Assembly (NCBI GenBank): GCA_026388095.1
Contig: JAPLKL010000022.1
Span: 1-61,804 of the forward strand
Reading direction: 5' to 3'
Length of the DNA: 61,804 nucleotides
Origin: Elusimicrobiota bacterium
GTDB lineage: Bacteria; Elusimicrobiota; Elusimicrobia; UBA1565; UBA9628
Made by a program: the position numbers and the translations under genes. This document shows, in pieces, positions 52,469-60,402 of this stretch (position 1 is the stretch's first letter; each line of letters starts with the position of its first letter). Under the pieces are notes generated by a model. That model ran no database searches and was not told the DNA's origin. It was given only the letters and a program-made list of their open reading frames with translations.

Positions 52469-53946
52469 TCCTCCGAGGCTGTCCCCGGGCAGCGCGTCAT
52501 CACCGCCAGCGCCCGCCGGAATAAGGGGAGGGGGTCGGGGGGCCCCTCGGGCCAGTCCTGCAGCGCGGCGATGCGCGGGTCCGCGGGCCCGTCCTCCGGC
52601 CGCCGGCGGCAGAAGCCGGCCAGCCGGCGCGCGAAATCGTAGAGCACGCCCACCTCGGGGCGGGCGAAGCGCCAGGGGACCTCCTCCTGGTCGAAGCGCA
52701 CGATGCAGCCCGAGTTGTAGAACGGGCCCGTCCTCTTGCGCGTCACCAGCCCGTCCCGCCGGGCCAGCAGAGTGATGGGCAGGCTCGGGAACAACTGCAG
52801 CCTCTGGTCGATCACCTCGCTGCCGGAGATGAGCGGGTAGCGGGACATGTGCCGCAGGTTTATGCGCAGGTCTGCGAGGGTGGTCCAGGGCGTGAACATG
52901 ATCATGCTCATGTTGCCGCAGGGGAAGCGGAACTCCCGCGGCCAGCGCGCGGCCGTCGCGGCGATGAAGTCGGCCGCCGCGCGGATCTGCGCGGCGCTGA
53001 TGCCCTTGTTGAGCCGGAGGTTCTCCCGCGCCGAGAAGTTCTCCAGGCCCATGGTGTAGAGGCGCAGGGCGAAGCCCTGGCGGGCCAGCAGAGGCAGGCA
53101 GCGTGAGATGGCCGGGCGCGCCGCCAGGAGGGTGTCCACCCGGGGGGAGAACCAGAACTCGGCACCGCGCAGGCGGCGCGCGGCCAGGGCCTTGAAGAAC
53201 TCCTCGAGGCGCGCCCAGATCGCGCCGCCCTCGAACTCGAAGCGGCGCTCCACCCCCTCCGGCACCGGCTGGCGCAAGGCCGCCGCGACCACGCGCACGG
53301 CGAAGGACACGGGGTCCCGCAGGGGGCTGGAATCGGCGTGCGGGGCCGAGCAGAAGGAGCAGCCCCCGGCTCCGGGCGGCAGGCTCAGGCCCCGGAAGAA
53401 GGGATTGCGGGCCAGGGGCCGGCGATAGGGGCAGAACTCGCCGGCCCGGACCCGGACCAGCGGGTTGGCGGCCCAAGGCGCCTGGTTCAAGACCCGCCGG
53501 GAGAAGTCCGGTTGGATGCGCTCGATCAGCCGCGGATCCCGCAGGCGGCTCTCGTCGGCGTCGAGGAATTCCTGGCGCACGAAGCCGATGATCTCCCGAT
53601 AGTCCTCGCCCGCGTGATAGTAGATCAGGCGCCGGCCCGGTATCGCGGCCGCCAGCGCGCGCGCCTGCGCGTCCTGCAGCCGCTCGTTGATGATCACGGC
53701 CCCGGCGCGGCTGCGGGCCACCTCGGCCCGCAGCAGCTTCAGGTCGCCGGGCTCCAGGAGGTAGCGGAGCGTCGGCTCGCAGCGCACGCCGAGCGCGCAC
53801 CAGGAGGCCTGCCAGCCGAGCGACCGGGCCAGGCCCATGAGGAAGGGATAGGCGCTGGTGCGGAAGCGGCGCGTCGGATCGTCGGGCGCCAGTTCGACGA
53901 GCAGCAGGCGCAGCGGCGGAGGATGATGCGGCCGATGGGGTGTCAT
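52408..53946 (-). CDS. radical-SAM-like protein with atypical cysteines, second of a coupled pair
   Basis: The protein has 512 residues. The N-terminal 120 residues resemble a B12-binding-type Rossmann domain (LRLLLVELAPDDPT, SRAGAVIINERLQ, GRRLIYYHAGEDYREIIGF). The core contains GGCSFCSAPHA with Cys196 and Cys199 and an earlier Cys172, so the usual CxxxCxxC is replaced by C-x23-CxxC. Later segments (LYTMGLENFSARENLRLNKGI) look like a TIM-barrel radical SAM core. The ATG overlaps the stop of the upstream radical SAM gene (ATGA). The reaction is unknown. The tail-to-tail overlap with the epimerase gene is 61 bases. Confidence 0.75.
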   Translation of the reverse strand: MTPHRPHHPPPLRLLLVELAPDDPTRRFRTSAYPFLMGLARSLGWQASWCALGVRCEPTLRYLLEPGDLKLLRAEVARSRAGAVIINERLQDAQARALAAAIPGRRLIYYHAGEDYREIIGFVRQEFLDADESRLRDPRLIERIQPDFSRRVLNQAPWAANPLVRVRAGEFCPYRRPLARNPFFRGLSLPPGAGGCSFCSAPHADSSPLRDPVSFAVRVVAAALRQPVPEGVERRFEFEGGAIWARLEEFFKALAARRLRGAEFWFSPRVDTLLAARPAISRCLPLLARQGFALRLYTMGLENFSARENLRLNKGISAAQIRAAADFIAATAARWPREFRFPCGNMSMIMFTPWTTLADLRINLRHMSRYPLISGSEVIDQRLQLFPSLPITLLARRDGLVTRKRTGPFYNSGCIVRFDQEEVPWRFARPEVGVLYDFARRLAGFCRRRPEDGPADPRIAALQDWPEGPPDPLPLFRRALAVMTRCPGTASEDQLLQLLGCTPMPARTRERS

Positions 53947-55253
53947 TTGTCCGCCGCCGAAGGGGCGCCGTGAGGCCCATGATACAATAACGGCCCCCGG
54001 GCCGCCAGACGCCGGCCCAGGCTCTCCTGCCCCTGCCATTGCCCGTAGAGGACCCCGGCCGCGGCCAGCCGGGCGAGCTCCGCGCCGAAGCGCGGCGCCA
54101 GCGGCGCCGGCGGCAGGGCCGCAAAGCGCGTCTGCGGCAGGGGCATGAACCAGTGGGCGTGGATGCGCGCGCCCAGCGCGACCAGGCGCCGGATCAAGGC
54201 CAAGGAGAGCCCCTGATCCTCCTCGGTCTCGCCCGGGAGGCCGAAGATGAAGTCCACGTTGGCCTTGAGCCCGGCCTGGCGGGCCGCGGCCACGGCGGCC
54301 ACGATGTCTTCCACGCTGTGCCCCCGGCCCGCCGCGTCGAGGAGGCGCTGACTGCCGGACTGCGCCCCGATGGCCAGGTTGTCGTTGGCGGCATAGCGGC
54401 GCATGAGGCGCAGGGTGGCGGCGTTGACGTGCTCCGGCCTCACCTCCGAGGGCATGGAGCCGAAGAAGAGCCGCCCGGAGGGCCCTTGGGCCCGGCGTAC
54501 CGCCCGGAAGAGCTCGCGCAGGGCGGGCAGGTCGACGGACCTGCCGTCGGGCGAGCCGTAGGAGAAGGCGTTGGGCGTGACCACGCGCAGGTCGAACATC
54601 CCGCGCGAGGCCAGCAGGCCCGCGTAGTGGGCCACCACCTCGGGACTGCGGTGCCGCGGCCGCGCGCCGAAGAGCGAGGAGGTCTGGCAGAAGCCGCAGG
54701 CGAAAGGACAGCCGCGCGTGATCTCGATGGGCCCGAAGACGCGGTGCGCGGGAGAGAACGGCGGCAGGCGGTCGAGGTCCGCGGGCGGCCTGGCTGCGCC
54801 CGAGCGGCAGCGGCCTTGGGCGTCCAGCCATGAGAGCCCGGCCAAGCCGCGGCCGTCCTCGCCCCGGCGCAGGCGCGCGAGCAGCTCCGCCAGGGTCTCC
54901 TCCCCCTCGCCGCGCGCCACGAGGTCGAAGCCGGCGCGCAGGGTCCCGGCCGGGTCCGCGCTGGGGTGCGGCCCGCCCGCCAGCCAGACCACGCGCTCCG
55001 GGAACTCCTCCCGCAGCCGCGCCAGGAAGGGGGCCAGCCCTTCCATCTGGGGCGTGCCCAGCGAGAAGCCGACCGCCACGCGGTCCTGACGGCGCAGGGC
55101 GGCGCGCAGGGCGCGGCGCAGCCGCGCGGGGTCCGAGGGGAAGGCGAGGGGCAGGCCGCGCAACTCCGGGCGCGGCTCCAAGGCGCCGGCCAGGGCGGCG
55201 ATGCTGAAGCGGTTGGGCTTGGTGTAGTAGAGGATGAGCGCGGCCCGGAGCAT
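53943..55253 (-). CDS. B12-binding-domain radical SAM protein, first of a coupled pair
   Basis: The protein has 436 residues. The N-terminal cobalamin-binding-like domain (ALILYYTKPNRFSIAALAGAL, VAVGFSLGTPQ, VVWLAGGPHPSADPAG) lacks the DxHxxG motif. The radical SAM core has ITRGCPFACGFCQTSSLFG with Cys182, Cys186 and Cys189 in the standard CxxxCxxC order, then GLPGETEEDQGLSL. It resembles the archaeal-type B12/radical SAM families (MJ_1487-like), from memory. On the minus strand TATCAT ends six bases before the ATG, a leaderless arrangement. It is divergent from the DsbA-like gene. Confidence 0.85.
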   Translation of the reverse strand: MLRAALILYYTKPNRFSIAALAGALEPRPELRGLPLAFPSDPARLRRALRAALRRQDRVAVGFSLGTPQMEGLAPFLARLREEFPERVVWLAGGPHPSADPAGTLRAGFDLVARGEGEETLAELLARLRRGEDGRGLAGLSWLDAQGRCRSGAARPPADLDRLPPFSPAHRVFGPIEITRGCPFACGFCQTSSLFGARPRHRSPEVVAHYAGLLASRGMFDLRVVTPNAFSYGSPDGRSVDLPALRELFRAVRRAQGPSGRLFFGSMPSEVRPEHVNAATLRLMRRYAANDNLAIGAQSGSQRLLDAAGRGHSVEDIVAAVAAARQAGLKANVDFIFGLPGETEEDQGLSLALIRRLVALGARIHAHWFMPLPQTRFAALPPAPLAPRFGAELARLAAAGVLYGQWQGQESLGRRLAARGPLLYHGPHGAPSAADK

Positions 55254-55303
55254 GAAAAAATGATATCTTAAAAGAAGAACCGCCGCGCCCAAAGGAGAAC
55301 AAG

Positions 55304-56161
55304 ATGACATCCCGCTCGCCTCTGCTCGCCATGGCCGTGCTGCTGCTGGCCGCCGCCGCCTCCGCCGCGGAGCTCACTCGCGACGACCTCAAAAAGGTCC
55401 TCGACGCCAATCCCAACCTCGTCCTCGACGTGCTGCGCCAGAACAAGAAGGACTTCCTCGACATCGCGCTCCAGGCCCAGCAGGAGGAGCAGGCGCGCCG
55501 GCAGAAGGAGCAACAGGAGGCCCAGGTCAAAGAGCTCGATGAGCGCGTCAAGAACCCCCTGAAGCCCGAGATCACCAAGAAGACGCGCATCCGCGGCGAC
55601 GCCAAGGCCAAGTACACCTTGGTCGAGTACTCGGACTTCCAGTGCCCCTTCTGCGGACCCAAGGCTCCGAACGGAAACCTCGGAGGCTACAAGATCGCCG
55701 AGGCCCTGCGCGAGAAGTACGGCAAGGACCTGCGCTTCATCTTCAAGAACAAGCCCCTGCCCTTCCATGCCCAGGCCCGGCCCGCGGCCCAGTGGCTCGA
55801 GGCCGCGGCTCTGCAGAGCCCCGAGAAAGCCTGGGCCTTCCACGACAAGCTCTTCGAGAACCAGGACAAGCTCGGCGACGCCTTCTACGAGGAGACCGCC
55901 AAGTCCCTCGGCCTCGACGCGGATAAGATCAAGAAAGCCCTGCAGGACCAGGCGATCAAGGACTCCATCGACGCCGACATCAAGGAGGCCGAGGCTCTAG
56001 GCTTCGACGGGACTCCCGGCTTCCTCCTCAACGGCGTGCCGGTCCGCGGCGCCTACCCGCCCGAGTACTTCGATCAGATCATCAAGAAGATCGACGAGGC
56101 GGGCAAGGCCGACAAGCCCGCCAAAGCCGATAAGGCCGGCAATGCCGACAAGAAGCACTGA
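55304..56161 (+). CDS. periplasmic DsbA-like thioredoxin-fold protein
   Basis: The protein has 285 residues with a signal peptide (MTSRSPLLAMAVLLLAAAASA). A helical segment (about 40-80, Gln/Glu-rich) is followed by a DsbA/DsbG-type domain with active site CPFC (Cys114, Cys117) in YSDFQCPFCGPKAP, and the cis-Pro loop FDGTPGFLLNG. The C-terminus is a Lys/Ala/Asp-rich repeat (ADKPAKADKAGNADKKH). It would form or shuffle disulfides in exported proteins. AAAGGAG lies about six bases before the ATG. The fpg gene begins five bases after the stop. Confidence 0.9.
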   Translation: MTSRSPLLAMAVLLLAAAASAAELTRDDLKKVLDANPNLVLDVLRQNKKDFLDIALQAQQEEQARRQKEQQEAQVKELDERVKNPLKPEITKKTRIRGDAKAKYTLVEYSDFQCPFCGPKAPNGNLGGYKIAEALREKYGKDLRFIFKNKPLPFHAQARPAAQWLEAAALQSPEKAWAFHDKLFENQDKLGDAFYEETAKSLGLDADKIKKALQDQAIKDSIDADIKEAEALGFDGTPGFLLNGVPVRGAYPPEYFDQIIKKIDEAGKADKPAKADKAGNADKKH

Positions 56162-56166
56162 CATCT

Positions 56167-56946
56167 CTGCCCGAGCTGCCTGAAGTCGAGACGGTCCGCC
56201 GCGCCCTGGAGCGCGCCGTGCGCGGCTGCGTCATCAGCGCGTTCCGGGTGGGCCGGCCCGCCTTCAACCGGCCCATCCCGGCCGAGGCCCTGCGGGACCT
56301 CAAGGGCTCGCGCATAACGGCCGTCGAGCGCCGCGGCAAGTACATCCTGCTGAGGCTCTCGCGCGGCTGGGACCTGGTCTGCCACCTGGGCATGAGCGGC
56401 AGCGTTTCTTTCGGGGAGGACGAGAACCACGTCCGTTTCCGCTTCACGGCCGGAAGCCGCACCGTGAAGATCCACGACCCGCGCCGCTTCGGCCGGGTGG
56501 GCTGCCGCCTGCCCGAGCTGGGGCCGGAGCCTCTGGGCGCGGGCTTCTCCGCGGACTACCTCTTCGGCGCCCTGCGCGGGCGGCGCGCGCCTCTCAAAGC
56601 GCTGCTCCTGGACCAGGCGGTGGTGGCGGGGGTCGGCAACATCTACGCCACCGAAGCCCTGTTCCGGGCCGGCATCCGGCCCCAGCGGCCCGCGCGCCTG
56701 GTCACCCGCGCCGAGGCCGCCCGGCTGTGCGCCGAGGTCAAGAGCGTGCTGCGCCGCGCCATCAGTCTGGGCGGCACGACCCTGAAGGATCAGGCCTTCA
56801 AGGACCCGGAGGGACGGCCGGGGCGGTTCGCCCTGCGCACCGCCGTCTATGGGCTGAAGGTCGGAGCCTGCGGCCATGGGCTCAAGGCCACCCCCAAGCC
56901 CATCGCTGGCCGCACCAGCCTCTATTGCCCGGTCTGCCAAAGCTGA
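56167..56946 (+). CDS. mutM: formamidopyrimidine-DNA glycosylase, CTG start
   Basis: The protein has 259 residues. PELPEVETVRR must be the N-terminus, since Pro after Met is the catalytic nucleophile and Glu the partner. The codon before that Pro is CTG at 56167, and no ATG, GTG or TTG fits. A GTG at 56218 would remove the active site. Other family segments are GRRGKYILL-like RRGKYILLRL, HDPRRFGRVG, VAGVGNIYATEALFRAGI and SLGGTTLKDQ. The C-terminal zinc finger is altered: the second pair YCPVCQ is intact but the first reads ACGHG in place of CxxC. It repairs oxidised purines (8-oxoG). It follows the DsbA-like stop by five bases. Confidence 0.9.
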   Translation: MPELPEVETVRRALERAVRGCVISAFRVGRPAFNRPIPAEALRDLKGSRITAVERRGKYILLRLSRGWDLVCHLGMSGSVSFGEDENHVRFRFTAGSRTVKIHDPRRFGRVGCRLPELGPEPLGAGFSADYLFGALRGRRAPLKALLLDQAVVAGVGNIYATEALFRAGIRPQRPARLVTRAEAARLCAEVKSVLRRAISLGGTTLKDQAFKDPEGRPGRFALRTAVYGLKVGACGHGLKATPKPIAGRTSLYCPVCQS

Positions 56947-56969
56947 GGGATGCGGCCGGGCAAAAGATA

Positions 56970-56975
56970 TATACT
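56970..56975 (+). promoter_or_regulatory. TATACT six bases before the small Cys-rich gene
   Basis: TATACT ends six bases before the ATG at 56982 with no Shine-Dalgarno sequence, matching the leaderless pattern seen elsewhere. It would let the small gene be expressed separately from fpg. Confidence 0.45.
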
Positions 56976-56981
56976 ATCGCC

Positions 56982-57149
56982 ATGCGGCTCATCTGCGCCA
57001 TCCTCGGCTTCCTGACCGGCCGTTCGCAGGTCAGATGCGACGAGTGCAAGAACCTGGACGCCGAGAACAGATGCTACGGCCACAAGATGCCCGATGCGGT
57101 GGTCCACAAGACCATCTCCTGCGGGTTCTGGAGGGCGAAGGCAGCCTGA
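56982..57149 (+). CDS. small cysteine-rich protein
   Basis: The protein has 55 residues. It starts MRLICAILGFLTG, then has CDECKNLDAENRCYGHKMP and a later Cys in ISCGFW. The Cys/His spacing suggests a small zinc- or iron-binding site. A TATACT box six bases upstream and the two-base gap to the next gene support it as a real gene. I recognise no family. Confidence 0.6.
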   Translation: MRLICAILGFLTGRSQVRCDECKNLDAENRCYGHKMPDAVVHKTISCGFWRAKAA

Positions 57150-57151
57150 CC

Positions 57152-57574
57152 ATGGAGGACACTCCGGCGGTCCCCGAGAAACCCGCGGCCAAACCCTGGT
57201 CCTTCACTTTCTCCTTCTCATGGGACGGCCCGGGCCTGCCCACCCGCGCTCAGAGCGTCGAGTTCCTGCGCTCTTTGAGCCGCCGCGACCTGGCCATCAT
57301 CGGAGGCGCCGTCGCCTTCATCTTCATCATTGAGCCCCTGCTGCTGTTCTGGCTCTTCAGCGCCAAGCTCGCCAGCCGCCTCGAGACGCAGGGCCTCGAG
57401 CTCAGCGCCTTGGTCTCCCGCCAGATCCAATCCGAGATCGGCCCAGCCATGCGGGAGGCCCTGTCCCAGCAGCTCCGCGTGGTCACGCCGCTCAACAACA
57501 GCAGCGCCAACGATTCCACCGGACTGGTCGTCCCTTCCCAGGCGCCGCCGCCCTCGCCGGGCAAGTCCAAGTAG
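57152..57574 (+). CDS. hypothetical single-pass membrane protein
   Basis: The protein has 140 residues: a Pro-rich N-terminus, one transmembrane helix (LAIIGGAVAFIFIIEPLLLFWLF), then a predicted helical stretch (SRQIQSEIGPAMREALSQQL) and a Ser/Pro-rich tail. It starts two bases after the small Cys-rich gene. I recognise no family. Confidence 0.65.
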   Translation: MEDTPAVPEKPAAKPWSFTFSFSWDGPGLPTRAQSVEFLRSLSRRDLAIIGGAVAFIFIIEPLLLFWLFSAKLASRLETQGLELSALVSRQIQSEIGPAMREALSQQLRVVTPLNNSSANDSTGLVVPSQAPPPSPGKSK

Positions 57575-57625
57575 CCGGGCCGCCGGCGGATGTCAAATGT
57601 CAAGACCTGACCCCGCCGGCTTTGC

Positions 57626-57631
57626 TAAGAT
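57626..57631 (+). promoter_or_regulatory. -10 element six bases before the M18 peptidase gene
   Basis: TAAGAT, in the extended context TGC, ends six bases before the ATG at 57638. The intervening AGCGCC is not a ribosome-binding site. This would start the aminopeptidase-to-aroA run as a leaderless transcript. Confidence 0.45.
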
Positions 57632-57637
57632 AGCGCC

Positions 57638-59071
57638 ATGCTCAAAAAGACCCCGAAGAAGACCCTGACCTACACCCGCGCCAACGGCTATGAGAAGCTG
57701 TCCGCCGCCGAGTCCAAGAAGCTCGATGCCGTCTGCGCCGAATACCGCGGCTTCCTCGGCAAGGCCAAGACCGAGCGCAAGGCCCACGACGAAGCCGTCG
57801 AGATGCTGGAGGCCGCGGGCTTCCAGGACCTCGACGGGCTCATCCGGGAGGGCGCCGCACTCAAAGCGGGCGACAAGATCTTCCGCAGCTGCGCGGGCAA
57901 GACCCTTCTGGCCGCAGTCCTGGGCAAGCGGAGCCTGGAGCAGGGCCTGCACATCGTGGGCGGCCACACGGACAGCCCGCGGCTCGACGTCAAGCAGAAC
58001 CCCCTCTACGAGAGCGGCGAGATGGCCCTGCTCGACACCCACTACTACGGCGGCATCCGCAAGTACCAATGGGTGGCCATGCCCTTGGCCCTGCACGGCG
58101 TCTTCGTCAAGCCCGACGGCAAGAAGGTCTCCATCACCATCGGCGAGGAGCCCGGCGACCCGGTCTTCTGCATCACCGACCTCCTGCCCCACCTGGCCGC
58201 GGACCACGGCAAGAAGACCCTCTCCGAGAGCCACGACGGCGAGAACCTGGACGTGCTCGTCGGCTCGATCCCCAGCAAGGACAAGAAAGCCAAGGAGAAG
58301 ATCAAGCAGCGCGTCCTGGAGCTCCTCAACGAACGCTACGGCGTCACCGAGGAGGATTTCCTCTCCGCGGAGCTCGAGTTCGTGCCCGCCGGGCAGCCCC
58401 GCGAGGCCGGCATCGACCGCTCGCTGATCATCGGCTACGGCCAGGACGACCGCGTCTGCGCCTTCACCGCGCTCAAGGCCATCCTGGACGTCCCCGGCAC
58501 CCCCGAGCACACCTCCTGCGTGCTGCTCTGCGACAAGGAGGAGATCGGCTCCTACGGCGCCACGGGGATGTACTCGAACTTCTTCGAGAACACGGTCAGC
58601 GAGATGCTGGCCCTCTGCGGAGGGACCTACAGCGAACTGGTCCTCAAGCGCGCCCTGGAGAACTCCTGGATGCTCTCCGCGGACGTCAACGCCCTCTTCG
58701 ACCCGCTCTTCGCCGGGGTCTCGGAGAAGAAGAACGCGGCGCTGCTCAACCAGGGCACCTGCCTGACCAAGTACACCGGGTCCCGGGGCAAGTCCGGGGC
58801 CAGCGACGCCTCGGCCGAGTTCATCGCCCAGATCCGGCGCATCTTCGACCGCGCCGGCGTGGTCTGGCAGGCCGCGGAGCTGGGCAAGGTGGACCAGGGC
58901 GGCGGCGGCACCATCGCCTACCTCATGGCCCGCTACGGCATGCTCGTGGTCGACTGCGGCGTGGCGCTGCTCTCCATGCACGCGCCCTGGGAGGTGTCGG
59001 GCAAGTTCGACATCTACATGACCTACAAGGGCTTTTTGGCCTTCCTCAAGGACGGCCGCCAGAACAGATAG
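57638..59071 (+). CDS. M18-family aminopeptidase (aspartyl aminopeptidase-like)
   Basis: The protein has 477 residues. The metallopeptidase motifs are IVGGHTDSPRLDVKQNP (zinc His and Asp), GYGQDDRVCAFTALKA, LLCDKEEIGSYGATGMYSNFFEN (catalytic and metal Glu), SADVNALFDP and a C-terminal LLSMHAPWEVSGKFD with the metal His. Family enzymes form large cytoplasmic tetrahedral complexes and remove N-terminal, often acidic, residues. It lies three bases before an asparaginase-like gene, hinting at peptide and amino-acid salvage. Confidence 0.92.
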   Translation: MLKKTPKKTLTYTRANGYEKLSAAESKKLDAVCAEYRGFLGKAKTERKAHDEAVEMLEAAGFQDLDGLIREGAALKAGDKIFRSCAGKTLLAAVLGKRSLEQGLHIVGGHTDSPRLDVKQNPLYESGEMALLDTHYYGGIRKYQWVAMPLALHGVFVKPDGKKVSITIGEEPGDPVFCITDLLPHLAADHGKKTLSESHDGENLDVLVGSIPSKDKKAKEKIKQRVLELLNERYGVTEEDFLSAELEFVPAGQPREAGIDRSLIIGYGQDDRVCAFTALKAILDVPGTPEHTSCVLLCDKEEIGSYGATGMYSNFFENTVSEMLALCGGTYSELVLKRALENSWMLSADVNALFDPLFAGVSEKKNAALLNQGTCLTKYTGSRGKSGASDASAEFIAQIRRIFDRAGVVWQAAELGKVDQGGGGTIAYLMARYGMLVVDCGVALLSMHAPWEVSGKFDIYMTYKGFLAFLKDGRQNR

Positions 59072-59074
59072 CCC

Positions 59075-59569
59075 ATGTCCATCCGCATCATCGTCACGGG
59101 CGGCACCTTCGACAAGGAGTACAACGAGCTCCGGGGCTCGCTGTTCTTCCGCAAGAGCCACGTCGCCGAGATGCTGCGCCTGGGCCGCTGCCGGCTCGCG
59201 GTCAAGGTCCGGACCTTGCTGATGATCGACAGCCTCTGCATGACCCCGGCCCAACGGCGGCGCATCCTCCAGGCCTGCCTGAGCTCCCCGGAGAGGCACA
59301 TCGTGGTCACCCACGGCACCGACACCATGGTGGAGACCGCCAAGGTCCTGGGCCCGCGCATCGGCGACAAGACCGTGGTCTTGACCGGAGCCATGGTCCC
59401 CTACAAGTTCGGCAGCTCCGACGGCCTGTTCAACCTGGGCAGCGCCCTGTCCTTCGCCCAGAGCCTGCCGCCCGGCGTGTACGTGGCCATGAACGGCCGC
59501 TACTTCCTGTGGAACAACGTGCGCAAGAACCGCCGCCGGGGCGAGTTCGAGCCGGTGGGCCGTTCATGA
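59075..59569 (+). CDS. short asparaginase-like protein (N-terminal domain only)
   Basis: The protein has 164 residues, half the normal asparaginase length. It has IIVTGGTFDKEYN with the first catalytic Thr loop, VVTHGTDTMVETAKVL with the second Thr-Asp loop, and VVLTGAMVPYKFGSSDGLFNLGSAL with the catalytic Lys region replaced by YK. The C-terminal domain is absent, but the sequence ends in a short basic tail without sign of frameshift. Compact one-domain forms exist in many bacteria, and activity is unproven. The stop overlaps the next gene as ATGA. Confidence 0.85.
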   Translation: MSIRIIVTGGTFDKEYNELRGSLFFRKSHVAEMLRLGRCRLAVKVRTLLMIDSLCMTPAQRRRILQACLSSPERHIVVTHGTDTMVETAKVLGPRIGDKTVVLTGAMVPYKFGSSDGLFNLGSALSFAQSLPPGVYVAMNGRYFLWNNVRKNRRRGEFEPVGRS

Positions 59570-60402
59570 GCGCCCCCTACCGCCTGGCCGGCCGCGGCGA
59601 GCACCCCGAGGACCTCGTCGTGAACATCGGCGGCCTGAAGTTCGGCGGCACCGACCTCATCGTCATCGCCGGCCCCTGCTCCGTGGAGGGCGAGGAGACC
59701 TACCTGCGCACCGCCGCCGCGTTGAAGGCCGCGGGCGCGCACATGCTCCGGGGCGGCGCGTACAAGCCGCGCACCTCGCCCTACAGCTTCCAGGGCCTGG
59801 GCCGCGCCGGCCTGCGCATACTCGCCGCCGCCAAGCGCCGCACCGGGCTGCCGGTGGTCACCGAGATCCTCGACCTGCGCGACCTCGACGCCATCGCCAA
59901 GGTCGCCGACCTGCTCCAGGTCGGGGCGCGCAGCATGCAGAACTTCCCCCTCCTCAAGGAGCTGGGCCGCGCGCGCAAGCCGGTCCTGCTCAAGCGCAGC
60001 CTCTGGGCCAGCATCGACGAGTGGCTGCTGGCCGCGGAGTACATCCTCAACGCCGGCAACCCCAACGTCATCCTCTGCGAGCGCGGCCAGCGCCAGGTGA
60101 GCGAGACGGTCCGCTGCAGCCTGGACCTCGGCGCCGTGCCCACGGTCCGCGGACTCTGCCGCCTGCCGATGGTGGTAGACCCCAGCCATGCCGCGGGCGA
60201 GCGCAGCCTGGTGACCCCGCTGGCCCGGGCCGCGGCCGCGGTCGGGGCGCACGGGATCATGGTCGAGGTCCACGAGAACCCCGAGGCCGCGCTCTCGGAC
60301 GCGCGGCAGTCCCTGCACCTCGAGGAGTTCCGCGCGCTGATGAGCCAGCTCTCGGCGCTGGCCCCCGCGCTCGGGCGCAGGCTGGCCCGGCCCGCTCCCT
60401 GA
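59566..60402 (+). CDS. aroF: 3-deoxy-7-phosphoheptulonate (DAHP) synthase
   Basis: The protein has 278 residues. The beta/KDO8PS-type fold shows IVIAGPCSVEGEETY, LRGGAYKPRTSPYSFQGLG, VVTEILDLRDL, QVGARSMQNFPLLKELG, VLLKRSLWASIDEWLLAAEYI, RGLCRLPMVVDPSHAAGERSLV and HGIMVEVHENPEAALSD. It joins PEP and erythrose 4-phosphate as the first step of the shikimate pathway. The N-terminal 40 residues are a short extra domain, shorter than a full regulatory domain. The ATG overlaps the previous stop, and its own stop shares one base with the aroA start (TGATG). Confidence 0.93.
   Translation: MSAPYRLAGRGEHPEDLVVNIGGLKFGGTDLIVIAGPCSVEGEETYLRTAAALKAAGAHMLRGGAYKPRTSPYSFQGLGRAGLRILAAAKRRTGLPVVTEILDLRDLDAIAKVADLLQVGARSMQNFPLLKELGRARKPVLLKRSLWASIDEWLLAAEYILNAGNPNVILCERGQRQVSETVRCSLDLGAVPTVRGLCRLPMVVDPSHAAGERSLVTPLARAAAAVGAHGIMVEVHENPEAALSDARQSLHLEEFRALMSQLSALAPALGRRLARPAP

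Noticed and set aside
57593-59314. 573-codon open frame on the minus strand
   Set aside because: It is antisense to the M18 aminopeptidase and asparaginase-like genes.
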